DNA of 64,000 nt from Arthrobacter sp. Bi83 (GCF_918698095.1 NZ_CAKKLY010000012.1:29307-93306); one strand, 5' to 3'; counted from the first letter of the stretch, positions 27,351 to 35,648 are shown. Notes: a model not told the origin generated them from the sequence alone. Translations and numbers: made by a program.

Positions 27351-27396
27351 AAAGTTTAGCTGTACTCATGATTCCGTGGCACCTAGAGTCAGGCAG

Positions 27397-28017
27397 GTGG
27401 AAATCCCTGACACTCTCGCTGCCCTTGCCACCGGCTTTGGAGCCGGCCTGTCCCTCATCGTCGCCATTGGCGCGCAAAACGCCTTCGTCCTGCGCCAGGG
27501 ACTGCGCCGCGAGCACATGGTCCCCATCGTGGCTGTCTGCATCGCAAGCGACGCGGTCCTGATTGCTGCGGGCGTGGCCGGCGTGGGCGCGCTGATCCAG
27601 GCCGCACCGCTGGCACTGGCCATTGTCCGCTGGGCCGGAGCCGCCTTTCTTCTCGCCTATGCTTTTTTCGCGGCCAGGCGCGCCCTGAAGCCTGGCGTCA
27701 TGACGGCCGCCGCCCCATCCGCACGCAGCACGCTGGCAGCAACGGTGAGTACCGCCGTCGCCCTGACATGGTTGAACCCGCACGTGTATCTGGACACCGT
27801 GGTGCTTCTGGGCTCCCTGGCTTCCGACCGGGGCCCCGATGGCCGCTGGCCGTTTGCCTGGGGAGCGATCGCGGGAAGCACGCTCTGGTTCAGCCTCCTG
27901 GGCTTCAGTGCGAAGTTCCTGGCCCCGGTTTTTGCCCGCCCCGGAGCCTGGCGGGTTCTCGACGGCGCCATCGCCGTCCTGATGGTGATCCTGGCCGCGT
28001 TCCTGGCCGTTCCGTAG
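27397..28017 (+). CDS. lysE: LysE-type basic amino acid exporter
   Basis: A 206-residue membrane protein of the LysE/ArgO exporter family with six hydrophobic segments. The signature GLSLIVAIGAQNAFVLRQGL lies near the N terminus, and TWLNPHVYLDTVVLLGSLA is the second conserved stretch. It should expel lysine and/or arginine, preventing their build-up during peptide use. The GTG start chosen gives MEIPDTLAAL; another in-frame GTG lies 21 bp upstream. The divergent argP and intervening dyad suggest lysine/arginine-induced expression. Confidence 0.92.
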   Translation: MEIPDTLAALATGFGAGLSLIVAIGAQNAFVLRQGLRREHMVPIVAVCIASDAVLIAAGVAGVGALIQAAPLALAIVRWAGAAFLLAYAFFAARRALKPGVMTAAAPSARSTLAATVSTAVALTWLNPHVYLDTVVLLGSLASDRGPDGRWPFAWGAIAGSTLWFSLLGFSAKFLAPVFARPGAWRVLDGAIAVLMVILAAFLAVP

Positions 28018-28027
28018 GGTTGCCCGC

Positions 28028-29083
28028 TCACTTAGTGATGGGCTGGTCCAGGGTGAGGCTGATGGTCTGGCCGGGTTTAAGCTCGCCGGACGGCAGGTCA
28101 GTGAATTCAATCCAGGTCCGCGTTCCCGGCGTCAGCGGCCGATTGGCGGATTCGAGTTCATCGAGGCGCAGATTGAAGCGGAACGCGACCTGGCACTCGA
28201 CGTCCCCGGCCGCCATCGTGTAGGTGACAGGCACGCCGTCGGCGCTGGCAGTAGCGGTGCCCTGCGCGCCCTCGATCTTCAAGTCTCCCGGCATTAGCCT
28301 CACCCGGGTTCCGGCGGGGATCGGCCGGTCTGCCTTCAATCCGGGGTTGTACAGCAGCAGCTGCCGGGTGGTGGAGCGGAACCGGTAGCCGAGGCTGTCA
28401 AGGGAGTCCCCGTCCACAGTGGTGTAGAAGTCGGCCCGGCCGAATGAGTTGTTGACGGTCTTTCCGGTGCCGGATCGGCTGTCCACCGGCTTCTTCTGCA
28501 GCTCGATCTGCTGACCCGGGTGAAGGAAGTATACGTTCCCCTGCTCGTGGACGAACGGGACCTTGTTTGCCTCCGCCAGCTGTTCCTCAGTGATGCCGAA
28601 GCGGTACGTGATGCCGTCCAGCGTGTCGTCGGCCGACACGATGTACGTCCTGGGGATGCCGGCGGCATCGACACTCGCGGTACCGGTGGCTGCGGCCATC
28701 GGGCCGGCAGGAGGAATCAGCCGCAGTTTCGTTCCGGGTACCAGCGGCGCCCCGGGAGTGAGCCCGTTAAAAGCGGCGATCTTGGCCTCCGAGATCCCAA
28801 ACGCGGCAGCCAGGGCCGCGTGGGTGTCACCCGCCGCCGTCGTGTAGAAATCGACGTTTCCGAACGAATCGGCCACTTTGGGCCCCTTCAGTGACCTCGG
28901 AGTGGGAGCACCCGACTTCACGACAGCCGCGGACGCCTGCGTCTCAGGCGTCGCCGGGTCCGTCGCCCGCACCGCCTGAGCGCCGCACCCCGTCAGTCCG
29001 CCGGCAAGTGCGCCGGCAAGCACGACGGCGAGCGCCAGCCTTTTGGCCGGTACATCTGAGCTTCTTTTCCCTGTTTCAACCAT
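28028..29083 (-). CDS. LysM-like repeat lipoprotein
   Basis: A 351-residue exported protein. The signal peptide (KRLALAVVLAGALAGGLTGC) ends in lipobox LTGC. The rest is made of LysM-like units: DFYTTAAGDTHAALAAAFGI, a canonical-looking YIVSADDTLDGITYRFGITE, DFYTTVDGDSLDSLGYRFRS and YTMAAGDVECQVAFRFNLRL. The LysM fold binds glycan strands, so the protein is probably held at the cell wall. No catalytic domain is present. I start at ATG 29081-29083 (MVETGKRSS); the 19 codons before it look non-coding. Confidence 0.85.
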   Translation of the reverse strand: MVETGKRSSDVPAKRLALAVVLAGALAGGLTGCGAQAVRATDPATPETQASAAVVKSGAPTPRSLKGPKVADSFGNVDFYTTAAGDTHAALAAAFGISEAKIAAFNGLTPGAPLVPGTKLRLIPPAGPMAAATGTASVDAAGIPRTYIVSADDTLDGITYRFGITEEQLAEANKVPFVHEQGNVYFLHPGQQIELQKKPVDSRSGTGKTVNNSFGRADFYTTVDGDSLDSLGYRFRSTTRQLLLYNPGLKADRPIPAGTRVRLMPGDLKIEGAQGTATASADGVPVTYTMAAGDVECQVAFRFNLRLDELESANRPLTPGTRTWIEFTDLPSGELKPGQTISLTLDQPITK

Positions 29084-29164
29084 TCCAGTCCCCCCAATCC
29101 GGCAACGCGGGAAACCCGCGTAAAGCACGCCATCGAGCATAGGCGATACACCGGCTGGCTGCCG

Positions 29165-29914
29165 TTAACCCTGCAGGCTGCTGAAGTCCGCGTGCGCGAG
29201 GGCTGCGTAGCCGCCATAAGTGCTGATCACGGCGTCCTCGATGGCCTGAACGTCCAGGTGCGGCACGAGGTCGTCCGCCGCGCCTGCCGTCGCCGGATCC
29301 CAGTCCAGACCAAGGGCGGCATAGCTCGCTGTAAGGACGCTGCGGATCGGCGCCGAATTCTCCACCACGATGACCGAGCTGAACAGCCACCCGCCGGACA
29401 CGACGCGCTGCGCGGTTCCTACGAGCTTGACCTGATGCGAGGGAACCTCCGGATCGGTGCCGTGGACGCTGAATTCGCCCGGGCAGTACTCCCCCGGAAT
29501 CTCGCCTACGGCAGCATCCACACCGGTGCTGCGGAGCGCCTGCGCCAGCATCTCGCCGAAGAACGCGAACCTGCCCTTGGCTCCGGCGATCGCATCAGTG
29601 TGGGGTTCCACATGGTCAACGATCAGGGTGCCCTCGTGGTACGCGGCGGCCCGTCCGCCGGCTTTGCGGATCAGCGGCTCGAAGCCCTGCTCGCGGCACG
29701 CCTGCGCGGCGGCTCCGAAGCCGGCGAGACGGGTGTCGCGCTGCCCGAAGGCCACCGTCGGCGCGGGGCGGTAGAGCCTGAGCGTGGGCCCGATCCGGCC
29801 CGCCTTGGCCAGGCCCAGCAGCTCGATCCCGAAGTCAAGGTCCCTGGCTGCCCCCAGCGAGTGGTGCTGGCGAACGACGGTCAGCGCCCGCGGTCCGGCC
29901 CCAGCCTGCTGCAT
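29165..29914 (-). CDS. Lipoate--protein ligase family protein (BPL/LplA fold)
   Basis: A 249-residue protein of the biotin/lipoate ligase superfamily. Features are the lead strand VVRQHHSLGAARDLDFG, LRLYRPAPTVAFGQRDT, the substrate-loop motif RKAGGRAAAYHEGTLIVD and KLVGTAQRVVSGGWLFSS with the ligand-site lysine. It may attach lipoate or octanoate to E2 or GcvH proteins, or belong to a non-catalytic branch. I take the ATG giving MQQAGAGP, since AGGGAG lies 9 nt upstream; a second ATG 24 bp earlier is possible. Its start is only 16 bp from the divergent DUF2177 gene. Confidence 0.78.
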   Translation of the reverse strand: MQQAGAGPRALTVVRQHHSLGAARDLDFGIELLGLAKAGRIGPTLRLYRPAPTVAFGQRDTRLAGFGAAAQACREQGFEPLIRKAGGRAAAYHEGTLIVDHVEPHTDAIAGAKGRFAFFGEMLAQALRSTGVDAAVGEIPGEYCPGEFSVHGTDPEVPSHQVKLVGTAQRVVSGGWLFSSVIVVENSAPIRSVLTASYAALGLDWDPATAGAADDLVPHLDVQAIEDAVISTYGGYAALAHADFSSLQG

Positions 29915-29930
29915 ATTGCTAAGCTCCCTT

Positions 29931-30314
29931 ATGGTCATAGTGCAATTTCTGGTCGTAGCAAGTGCGTTCGCCGTGATCGACGCCGTATGGCTCAAGCTCA
30001 TGAACCCGTTCTACCGCAGCCACATCGGCGACCTGCTGGCCGATCGGCCCAATCTAGGGTACGCCGTCGCTTTCTACCTGATTTACATCGCCGGGATCGT
30101 CTTTTTCGCGCTGCGGCCAGCGCTCGACGGCGGCGGCTGGCTGGCCGCCGTCGGCTATGGGGCGGCGCTGGGTGCGTTCGCATACGCGACGTATGACCTG
30201 ACGAACGCCGCGACGCTCAAAAAGTGGCCTCTCCAGCTGATTCTCGTTGACCTGGCCTGGGGCGCCGTGCTGACCGCGCTCGCCACGCTGGCCGGCTGGC
30301 TGGTGTTCCACTAG
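29931..30314 (+). CDS. DUF2177 family membrane protein
   Basis: A 127-residue protein with four predicted TMs: VIVQFLVVASAFAVIDAVWL, AVAFYLIYIAGIVFFALRPA, GAALGAFAYATYDLTNAATL and LVDLAWGAVLTALATLAGWL. The motif YATYDLTNAATLKKWP is the DUF2177 hallmark. The function is unknown. The start ATG has no strong ribosome site and lies 16 bp from the divergent ligase start, so either its mRNA is leaderless or the two promoters lie within each other's genes. Confidence 0.85.
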   Translation: MVIVQFLVVASAFAVIDAVWLKLMNPFYRSHIGDLLADRPNLGYAVAFYLIYIAGIVFFALRPALDGGGWLAAVGYGAALGAFAYATYDLTNAATLKKWPLQLILVDLAWGAVLTALATLAGWLVFH

Positions 30315-30342
30315 GCCGGTTCACCGGATCCGGCGGCGGCTC

Positions 30343-31146
30343 CTAGCTCTTCCGCAGCGTCAGGATCTGCTCTGCGCGGCCGAACGGCCCGGCCAGGTCA
30401 TGCAGCACCGTGGACGTGAGCCCGATCCCGTCGGTGCCAAAAGACACGGCGTTGTCCAGACCCAGCCATTCGCCCTCCGGCCGGCGGTACATGTGGATCT
30501 GCAGGTCCAGGTTGGGGAACGCATAGCTGTCCTTACCAGGGGGCACTCTGGCGGCAATGCCGTTAGCCGTGTCCACGAGGCCCATCAGCCGTGCCATGTC
30601 AGTGCTGTCCGCCGCGTTCGTCAGCGAGTGGTCGGTGCGCAACCAGACCTTGCCCGAGCCTGGCCGGTGACCGTCCGCTACCCTCATCTCGAGCGACCGG
30701 ATGTACCCGCCGGGCCAGACGCTGGCGCCGTCGTATGGCTTGCAGTCGCCAGGGGACGGGATAGCCGTGTCCTCGAAGGCGGCGACGGCGGCGGTATCGG
30801 AAGTGACCATCCGCCACGCGGTGGCCCGGATGGCCACCCGTCCGGCCGACACCAATTCTGCCTGCAGGAGTTCGATGGTCCGGCCGGGGCGGAGCGTTGT
30901 GGTGACGATGTCGAAGCCGCCGCCGGGAATCAGGCCCAGGATCTCGTAGCTGATGCGCGCCATGCGCATGTCAGCGCGCGGCTCGTGCCGTTCCAGCCGG
31001 TCGGCGAGCAATCCCGAGGCCGGCGCCATGTGCTGTTCGTGCACGTTCCAGGCCCCCTGGGCATGGATGGTTGAGCAGAAGCGTCCCCCACCCAAGTCCT
31101 TGTAATAGAAGTCGCCCTCGGCGAGTTCCGGCAGTGCAGCAGTCAA
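30343..31146 (-). CDS. TesB-like acyl-CoA thioesterase family protein
   Basis: A 267-residue protein with a double hot-dog layout. The N-terminal half contains FYYKDLGGGRFCSTIHAQGA, then ARISYEILGLIPGGGFDIVT. The second half contains YAFPNLDLQIHMYRRPEGEW and ends GPFGRAEQILTLRKS. It resembles the thioesterase/acyl-ACP thioesterase-like family common in actinobacteria, and probably hydrolyses an acyl-CoA of unknown chain length. TTG start with AAGGGG 6 nt upstream. It is monocistronic. Confidence 0.8.
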   Translation of the reverse strand: MTAALPELAEGDFYYKDLGGGRFCSTIHAQGAWNVHEQHMAPASGLLADRLERHEPRADMRMARISYEILGLIPGGGFDIVTTTLRPGRTIELLQAELVSAGRVAIRATAWRMVTSDTAAVAAFEDTAIPSPGDCKPYDGASVWPGGYIRSLEMRVADGHRPGSGKVWLRTDHSLTNAADSTDMARLMGLVDTANGIAARVPPGKDSYAFPNLDLQIHMYRRPEGEWLGLDNAVSFGTDGIGLTSTVLHDLAGPFGRAEQILTLRKS

Positions 31147-31438
31147 CGTCGACCCCTTCGAAGCTCTGATTGATCATCCCGAATCACCCTATCGCTTCGC
31201 GCCCCGGGCAGATGTCCCAGGCCCCCTGCTTCGGGGGCACCGGATCCTCCGGCCACTCGGGGGCGGGGACGGCTCCACATCGGACAACGACACCGACGAC
31301 GGCCGCGGCTGGGTGCTGGTCCCGCCTGGTCGCGGCGCCGCCGGACGCGCGCGCTTAAAGCTCCCGTTCTCCATATGATGTTCTGGGTAGACTCGGAGAC
31401 TGGTCCTTCTAGCAGCCCTCAGAAGAGGTGTTCCACTG
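31147..31438. other. Intergenic region between divergent thioesterase and EEP genes
   Basis: About 290 bp without a credible gene; the ORFs here are short, Arg/Pro-rich and lack ribosome sites. The last 80 bp (AT-richer, with CATATGATG) probably hold the promoter of the downstream EEP gene. Confidence 0.5.
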
Positions 31439-32143
31439 ATGCGAGTAATTAGCTACAACCTCCGCAAGCACAAGGCGAGCGGCGAGCTGGTCAATCTGGC
31501 CCGCAACTTCGGGGTCGATGCCCTTTGCCTGCAGGAGTGCGATTCAGCCGACCTGCCCGACACCCTCGGCCCCCTGCACTTGGCCGACTTCACCAAGGGC
31601 AACCGGCTCGGCTTGGCAATCTACTACCGCACCGAACGGTTCACGGCGCTGGAAACCAAGACCTTTGCCCTGAAGAAGTCCATGCACGACCGTGTGATGG
31701 CGCCCGCCCACGAGCGTCTGATCGGCACCCGAATGGTGGACAACGAGACGGACCACGAATTGGTCATCGGTTCCTTCCACGCGGCGCCGCTGACCGCCTC
31801 GAATTCGCTCCGCCGCAAGCAGATCCATGCCGCGCACGCGGAGCTGCTGAGCATGGGCAGCGGGCTCATGACGCTGATGGTCGGGGACTTCAACTACCCC
31901 TTCTTCACCAAGAGTCTGCACGCCAACATGAAGGACTCGGGTTACGCCCTGTCGCTCAGTAACCGCAGGACCTATACGCGCTACAAGGTCTTCAAAGGCC
32001 ACTTCGACTTCGCGACGTCCCTGGGGCTGGACATTGAAAGCGTTGAGACGCTGCCCCGCGGCAAGTCCGACCACCTGCCTATCCTGGTCACCGCGGAATA
32101 CGGTCAGGACCGCTCACCGATCAAACAGCAGCCCGTTTCCTGA
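31439..32143 (+). CDS. Endonuclease/exonuclease/phosphatase (EEP) family protein
   Basis: A 234-residue EEP-superfamily hydrolase. The family's active-site strands are visible: ISYNLRKHKASGEL with the N-terminal Asn, DALCLQECDS (metal-binding Glu), VVGDFNYPF-like LMVGDFNYPFFT (Asp/Asn) and the C-terminal SDHLPILV (Asp-His). Substrates in this superfamily include DNA, phospholipids and inositol phosphates; none can be chosen here. There is no signal peptide. ATG follows AGAGGTG. Its 3' end overlaps the convergent membrane-protein gene by 30 bp. Confidence 0.87.
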   Translation: MRVISYNLRKHKASGELVNLARNFGVDALCLQECDSADLPDTLGPLHLADFTKGNRLGLAIYYRTERFTALETKTFALKKSMHDRVMAPAHERLIGTRMVDNETDHELVIGSFHAAPLTASNSLRRKQIHAAHAELLSMGSGLMTLMVGDFNYPFFTKSLHANMKDSGYALSLSNRRTYTRYKVFKGHFDFATSLGLDIESVETLPRGKSDHLPILVTAEYGQDRSPIKQQPVS

Positions 32144-32620
32144 CCCGGCAGTTCCTGGCAGGGGCATTCCTTTCAGGGGCATTCCCTTCAGGGAATCGCC
32201 CGCCAGCGGAATGACGTCGATCAGGGCATTCCGGCCAACGACCACCAGCACATACTCGCCCTCGGCCCACCATGGCGCCCCGATCGAATGAGTGCCAGTG
32301 AATCCCTGAAGGCCGGAATCGAGCAGCGCCCCCAAAGCGCTGACCGCCCCGCCGGCGCCGATCAGCAGTCCGAACACCGAGCCCGCCACGGTGGGCACCT
32401 CTGCGAGCCGGCCGGGCCCTTTGGCAGGATGCAGCCACATCCACCGTTGCCACCCCCACACAGCGGCCCAGACCAGACAGATGGCGAGTCGCCACGGGGC
32501 GGTTTGCACGAGCCATCTTCCGTTGACCTTGACGAGATCAAACACATCCTCGGTCTCGTACTCCGGGTTCCCGAAAGGGCCCGACCCGTTCGAGGCCGGC
32601 GATGATGAAAAGAATGACAA
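32114..32620 (-). CDS. Hypothetical membrane protein (168 aa)
   Basis: A protein with two likely TMs (LAICLVWAAVWGWQRWMWLH and VAGSVFGLLIGAGGAVSALG). The N terminus carries a short conserved-looking segment EYETEDVFDLVKVNGRWLV. The C terminus has a tandem SLKGMPLKGMPLPG, encoded by a short direct DNA repeat (about 32160-32195). I do not recognise the family. The start is TTG with AGGA about 8 nt upstream. It overlaps the end of the EEP gene. Confidence 0.6.
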   Translation of the reverse strand: MSFFSSSPASNGSGPFGNPEYETEDVFDLVKVNGRWLVQTAPWRLAICLVWAAVWGWQRWMWLHPAKGPGRLAEVPTVAGSVFGLLIGAGGAVSALGALLDSGLQGFTGTHSIGAPWWAEGEYVLVVVGRNALIDVIPLAGDSLKGMPLKGMPLPGTAGSGNGLLFDR

Positions 32621-32666
32621 TCAGGATCCTGTCGGGCCGCCTCGTGGATGCGCTCACTGGAGGGGA

Positions 32667-32855
32667 CTATGTGGGGCGGTGCTCGACAGTGAAGTCGCCG
32701 CCGGGATACATAATCGTCTCGTGGCCGTCGTCAAAGCGGACGTGGTACGGCGGGGTTCCGTTGGGCCCGCGGACTTCCAGAATCTCACCATGCCGGTCCG
32801 ACGATTCAACCGTCCTACCGTGTATGATGATGCGGTCTCCCTGGGTTGCCTCCAT
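32667..32855 (-). CDS. DUF1918 domain protein
   Basis: A 62-residue beta-barrel-like protein: MEATQGDRIIIHGRTVESSD, then GEILEVRGPNGTPPYHVRFD and DGHETIMYPGGDFTVEH. This is the complete DUF1918 domain, common in actinobacteria next to stress genes; its function is unknown. The ATG follows a near-perfect GGAGGTGA ribosome site, implying high expression. Three codons upstream an alternative GTG would sit inside that ribosome site and is rejected. Confidence 0.9.
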   Translation of the reverse strand: MEATQGDRIIIHGRTVESSDRHGEILEVRGPNGTPPYHVRFDDGHETIMYPGGDFTVEHRPT

Positions 32856-32939
32856 GGCAATCACCTCCCAGCCCTAGCGTACGGTGCTGGCCCCATCTTC
32901 GGAACAGGCCGTCAGGACAGGATGACGGGCCGTGTTTCG

Positions 32940-33293
32940 TCAGGCTTTGCCCCGCGCGTGACGGATGCAAAATGGCGTCCACGGCCGCGCCTCAAGCCGC
33001 CCCTCCCCGATTTGCTCCCCGCAGATGGAGCATGAACCGTAAGTGCCTGCGGAGATCCGCTCCAGGGCGGCCTCGACCTGTGTCAGGCCGGACCTGCTTT
33101 GGTCCAGCAGTGCCGAGGCCTGGGACAGTTCGAAGGCGATAGTGGCGCCTTCAGGATCGTGCTCGTCGTCGACATTGGAGTTCTGGCGGGCGGCGTTGGC
33201 CGAGGCAATGTCGGCGCGGAGCGCGGGCAGCAGGGCGAGTTTGCGGGCTCGTTCCGCTTCAAGAAGCATCCGGAACCGCTCGACATCAATCAT
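32940..33293 (-). CDS. TraR/DksA-type zinc finger protein
   Basis: A 117-residue DksA/TraR-like protein. An N-terminal coiled coil (MIDVERFRMLLEAERARKLA and a second helix FELSQASALLDQSRSGLTQV) is followed by the finger YGSCSICGEQIGEGRLEARP and FCIRHARGKA. The usual fourth cysteine is replaced by His (C-x2-C...C-x2-H). Such proteins can enter the RNA polymerase secondary channel and affect transcription of stress genes. It lies between DUF1918 and the Nudix gene, all on the minus strand. Confidence 0.88.
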   Translation of the reverse strand: MIDVERFRMLLEAERARKLALLPALRADIASANAARQNSNVDDEHDPEGATIAFELSQASALLDQSRSGLTQVEAALERISAGTYGSCSICGEQIGEGRLEARPWTPFCIRHARGKA

Positions 33294-33304
33294 GCAGCAG
33301 CGGG

Positions 33305-33829
33305 TCAGTCATGAAGCACCGGCCGTTCGTGCTCGAGCAGTTTCTCGCTGAGTGCTGGCCAAGACGCAGCGAAGGCGGGGTGAAGGTTGAGCCCGGCCAC
33401 ATCGTCGACGGGGATCCACTTCAGTTCAATGCTTTCGGGGTCGGTGATGGCGGCTTCGAACGGCTCCAGGACGACGACCGCGACAGTCGTGTAGGACCAG
33501 TAGCCGACGTCGAACACAGAGGTGAACAGGACCCTGACGTTCTCCTCCGGGACAGCGGCCTCTTCGAAGGCTTCCCGGAGTGCACCGGTGACAGGGTCCT
33601 CTCCCTGATGGAGCGCGCCGCCGGGAAGGCCCCACGTACCGCCGTGGTCGCTCCACGTGGCGCGGTGCTGCAGCAGGATGCCCTTCTCCGCATCATGGGC
33701 CAGGAGCCCTGCTGAACCGAACCGGCCCCAGAATCGCCCGCGCTCCCCTTCCACCCAGGCGTCGCCGGGATCACGCGGGCCGAACGGGCGGCGGGGATCT
33801 CCGGGCGGCGGCGAAACCATATTCTCCAT
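33305..33829 (-). CDS. Nudix hydrolase
   Basis: A protein of about 174 residues whose Nudix box GALHQGEDPVTGALREAFEE, followed by AAV, fits G-x5-E-x7-RE-U-x-EE-x-G-U except for Ala in place of the last Gly. FWGRFGSAGLLAHDAEKGIL precedes it. The substrate is probably a nucleoside diphosphate derivative, unspecified. Two starts are possible: ATG 33827-33829 (MENMVSPPPG), chosen here, or ATG at 33845-33847. It is divergent from the phosphoesterase gene across about 30 bp. Confidence 0.87.
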   Translation of the reverse strand: MENMVSPPPGDPRRPFGPRDPGDAWVEGERGRFWGRFGSAGLLAHDAEKGILLQHRATWSDHGGTWGLPGGALHQGEDPVTGALREAFEEAAVPEENVRVLFTSVFDVGYWSYTTVAVVVLEPFEAAITDPESIELKWIPVDDVAGLNLHPAFAASWPALSEKLLEHERPVLHD

Positions 33830-33861
33830 CGTTCCAGTGTGCCCCATGGGAAGATGCTTTG

Positions 33862-34368
33862 ATGAGCCTGCGGCTGCTTCTTGTTTCCGACACCCACGTC
33901 CCCAAGCGGGCCAGGACGCTGCCTGAACAGGTGTGGGCCGCCGTCGCCGAAGCGGACGTGGTGTTCCACGCCGGGGACTGGGTGACGGCGGAACTACTGG
34001 ACGAGTTCGAGCGGCGCAGCCGCAGGCTGATCGGTGTATGGGGCAACAACGACGGCGGCGACGTGCGGCAGCGGCTGCCCGAGACGGCCAGCGTCACGTT
34101 GGACGGCGTGCGCTTCAGCATGATCCACGAGACCGGGCCGGCGAAAGGGCGGGAAGATCGCTGCGAAGCGCTCTTCCCGGACGCAGACGTCGTGGTCTTC
34201 GGCCACTCGCACATTCCCTGGGACACGACGTCGGGCTGTGGCCTGCGCCTGCTCAACCCCGGCTCACCCACCGACCGCCGGCGCCAGCCCGTGTGCACGT
34301 ACATGACGGCCGCCGTCGGCGACGGCCGCCTGCTGGACGTGGAACTGGTCGAGGTCAGTCGTGCTTGA
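33862..34368 (+). CDS. YfcE-like metallophosphoesterase
   Basis: A 168-residue calcineurin-like phosphodiesterase with all metal motifs: LLVSDTHVPKRA (D-x-H), VVFHAGDWVTAE (GD), GVWGNNDGGDV (GNND), MIHETGP and VVFGHSHIPWD (GHSH). Small enzymes of this kind hydrolyse phosphodiesters such as cyclic nucleotides or artificial bis-p-nitrophenyl phosphate; the natural substrate is unknown. ATG 33862 follows GGGAAG. Its 3' end overlaps the convergent csbD-like gene by 14 bp. Confidence 0.9.
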   Translation: MSLRLLLVSDTHVPKRARTLPEQVWAAVAEADVVFHAGDWVTAELLDEFERRSRRLIGVWGNNDGGDVRQRLPETASVTLDGVRFSMIHETGPAKGREDRCEALFPDADVVVFGHSHIPWDTTSGCGLRLLNPGSPTDRRRQPVCTYMTAAVGDGRLLDVELVEVSRA

Positions 34369-34531
34369 AGGCGTCCTTGACCTTTTCGCCAGCCTGCTTG
34401 ATGTCGGCTTTGGCCTGGTCGGCCTTGCCTTCCGCTTCGAGGCCTTCATCGTCTCTGGCCTTGCCAGCGCCTTCTTTGGCCTTGCCGCCAAGCTTTTCTG
34501 CTGCGTTATCAATCTTGTCGCCCAGACCCAT
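34355..34531 (-). CDS. CsbD family stress protein
   Basis: A 58-residue hydrophilic helical protein: MGLGDKIDNAAEKLGGKAKE, then GAGKARDDEGLEAEGKADQA and KADIKQAGEKVKDAFKHD. The Lys/Ala/Gly/Asp composition and internal repeats are those of CsbD, which is controlled by general-stress sigma factors in Bacillus. The ATG follows GGAAGGA. The frame remains open upstream only because of GC bias. Its 3' end overlaps the phosphoesterase gene tail to tail. Confidence 0.9.
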   Translation of the reverse strand: MGLGDKIDNAAEKLGGKAKEGAGKARDDEGLEAEGKADQAKADIKQAGEKVKDAFKHD

Positions 34532-34863
34532 GGCTGTCCTTCCGTCGTGCCCCCGCTCGCTGCGGACCGGCTCGTGTTTCCAGTGTAGGACCGCCGACCC
34601 GACCGGAGAAGGAGTCGGGCGGATGGCTGCAGAATATGGGCTGACCCCCCATTTGGGGGGTGCGGGACGGACCACCAGATCGGGTCTGAAGCCCGGGCTT
34701 TTCCCAAGAGACAGCAGTGAGAGTAGCTGTGTCCTGAAGTTGAAGGAAGCCGCGAACCGTCGATGAGGGACTGCCGGGTCCGGGCGCACTCCCCCCGAAA
34801 CGCCGGACCCGGCTACAACGCCTGCCTGGCCGCTCAGCCCATCCGCTCACCCCCAAGAAGGGG
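34532..34863. other. Intergenic region with a G6/C6 hairpin
   Basis: About 330 bp with no credible gene between csbD and DUF1810 (both minus strand). It holds the csbD promoter and the compact palindrome ACCCCCC-ATTT-GGGGGGT (34644-34661). I see no T-tract that would make this a standard terminator. Confidence 0.5.
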
Positions 34864-35313
34864 TCAGCGGCGAGGTCGCTGTTCCGCCAGCAATTCGTCC
34901 GTTGCGGAGTCAGGCGTTCCCTGGAAGTACTGATCAAGAATTTTCTGGAAGGCCGGTTCCGCTGGTGCTGCTGCGCGCAAGAACAAGGTCACGGAAGAAT
35001 GCAGCTTCTGCGCGTCGATGCCGCCGAAGATCTGTCCCGCCGTCCGGTTCTTGAGCCCGGCCACTGCGTCCGCACACTCGGTCAGCCTCGGGCCGAGCAC
35101 CGGATGCCGGAGGTAAGCCCGCGCCTCATCCAGCGAGGAGATGGCGTACAGCCTGGACGTGGCGCTCTGGCCCAGCCCGGCAATCTGGGGAAACACGAAC
35201 CACATCCAGTGACCTCTCTTGCTGCCGCCCCGCAGCTCGGCCAGTGCCTGATCGTAGGTGCCGCCGTCGTTCTGGGCGGTCAGAAAGCGATCAAGGTTAT
35301 AGGGATCATCCAC
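34864..35313 (-). CDS. DUF1810 family protein
   Basis: A 149-residue soluble protein with the DUF1810 signature: DPYNLDRFLTAQNDGGTYDQ, AELRGGSKRGHWMWFVFPQI, then AGLGQSATSRLYAISSLDEA. The fold is helical and the function unknown (Atu4866/YcgJ-like calpastatin name in older annotations). I chose the GTG at 35311-35313 because GAGGAG precedes it at 5 nt and the conserved DPYNLDRF begins right after. The frame is open further upstream but without family similarity. Confidence 0.9.
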   Translation of the reverse strand: MDDPYNLDRFLTAQNDGGTYDQALAELRGGSKRGHWMWFVFPQIAGLGQSATSRLYAISSLDEARAYLRHPVLGPRLTECADAVAGLKNRTAGQIFGGIDAQKLHSSVTLFLRAAAPAEPAFQKILDQYFQGTPDSATDELLAEQRPRR

Positions 35314-35579
35314 AGCTGCTCCTCGGTCGTCGACGGGGTTCCCGCACTGTACAGACGGGTTTCCCGCACTGCACATACGCCATCGTGGGCGCGCCGCGAG
35401 GTGGCGGTCAACATCCCGGCCGCCGCACGGCCACTCCGGATGCCCGGTTAGGAGCCGTTCACGCAGCCGTAATGAACCGCTGCTGGACGTGTTTTCACCG
35501 AGCCATTCCGGCCAAGGCGCGTGTTTCCGCTCCAAAGGCCTTGTGAGCGCCCAATAAGGCCGCGCCTCAAGCGGCTCCG

Positions 35580-35648
35580 TTAACATTCCGGAAACAGATC
35601 GGTCATGCGGGCTTTACTTTAGGACGATTTCTGAAACGTTGACGTAAC
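35580..35648 (+). promoter_or_regulatory. GlnR-like nitrogen-control sites upstream of amtB
   Basis: TTAAC-N6-GAAAC (35580-35595) and GAAAC-N6-GTAAC (35633-35648) match the two half-sites of the actinobacterial GlnR box (gTnAc and GaAAc) with the correct 6-bp spacing. They lie 107-175 bp before the amtB start, in the AT-richest part of a 440-bp leader. The rest of that gap (35314-35579) shows nothing else. Confidence 0.45.
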
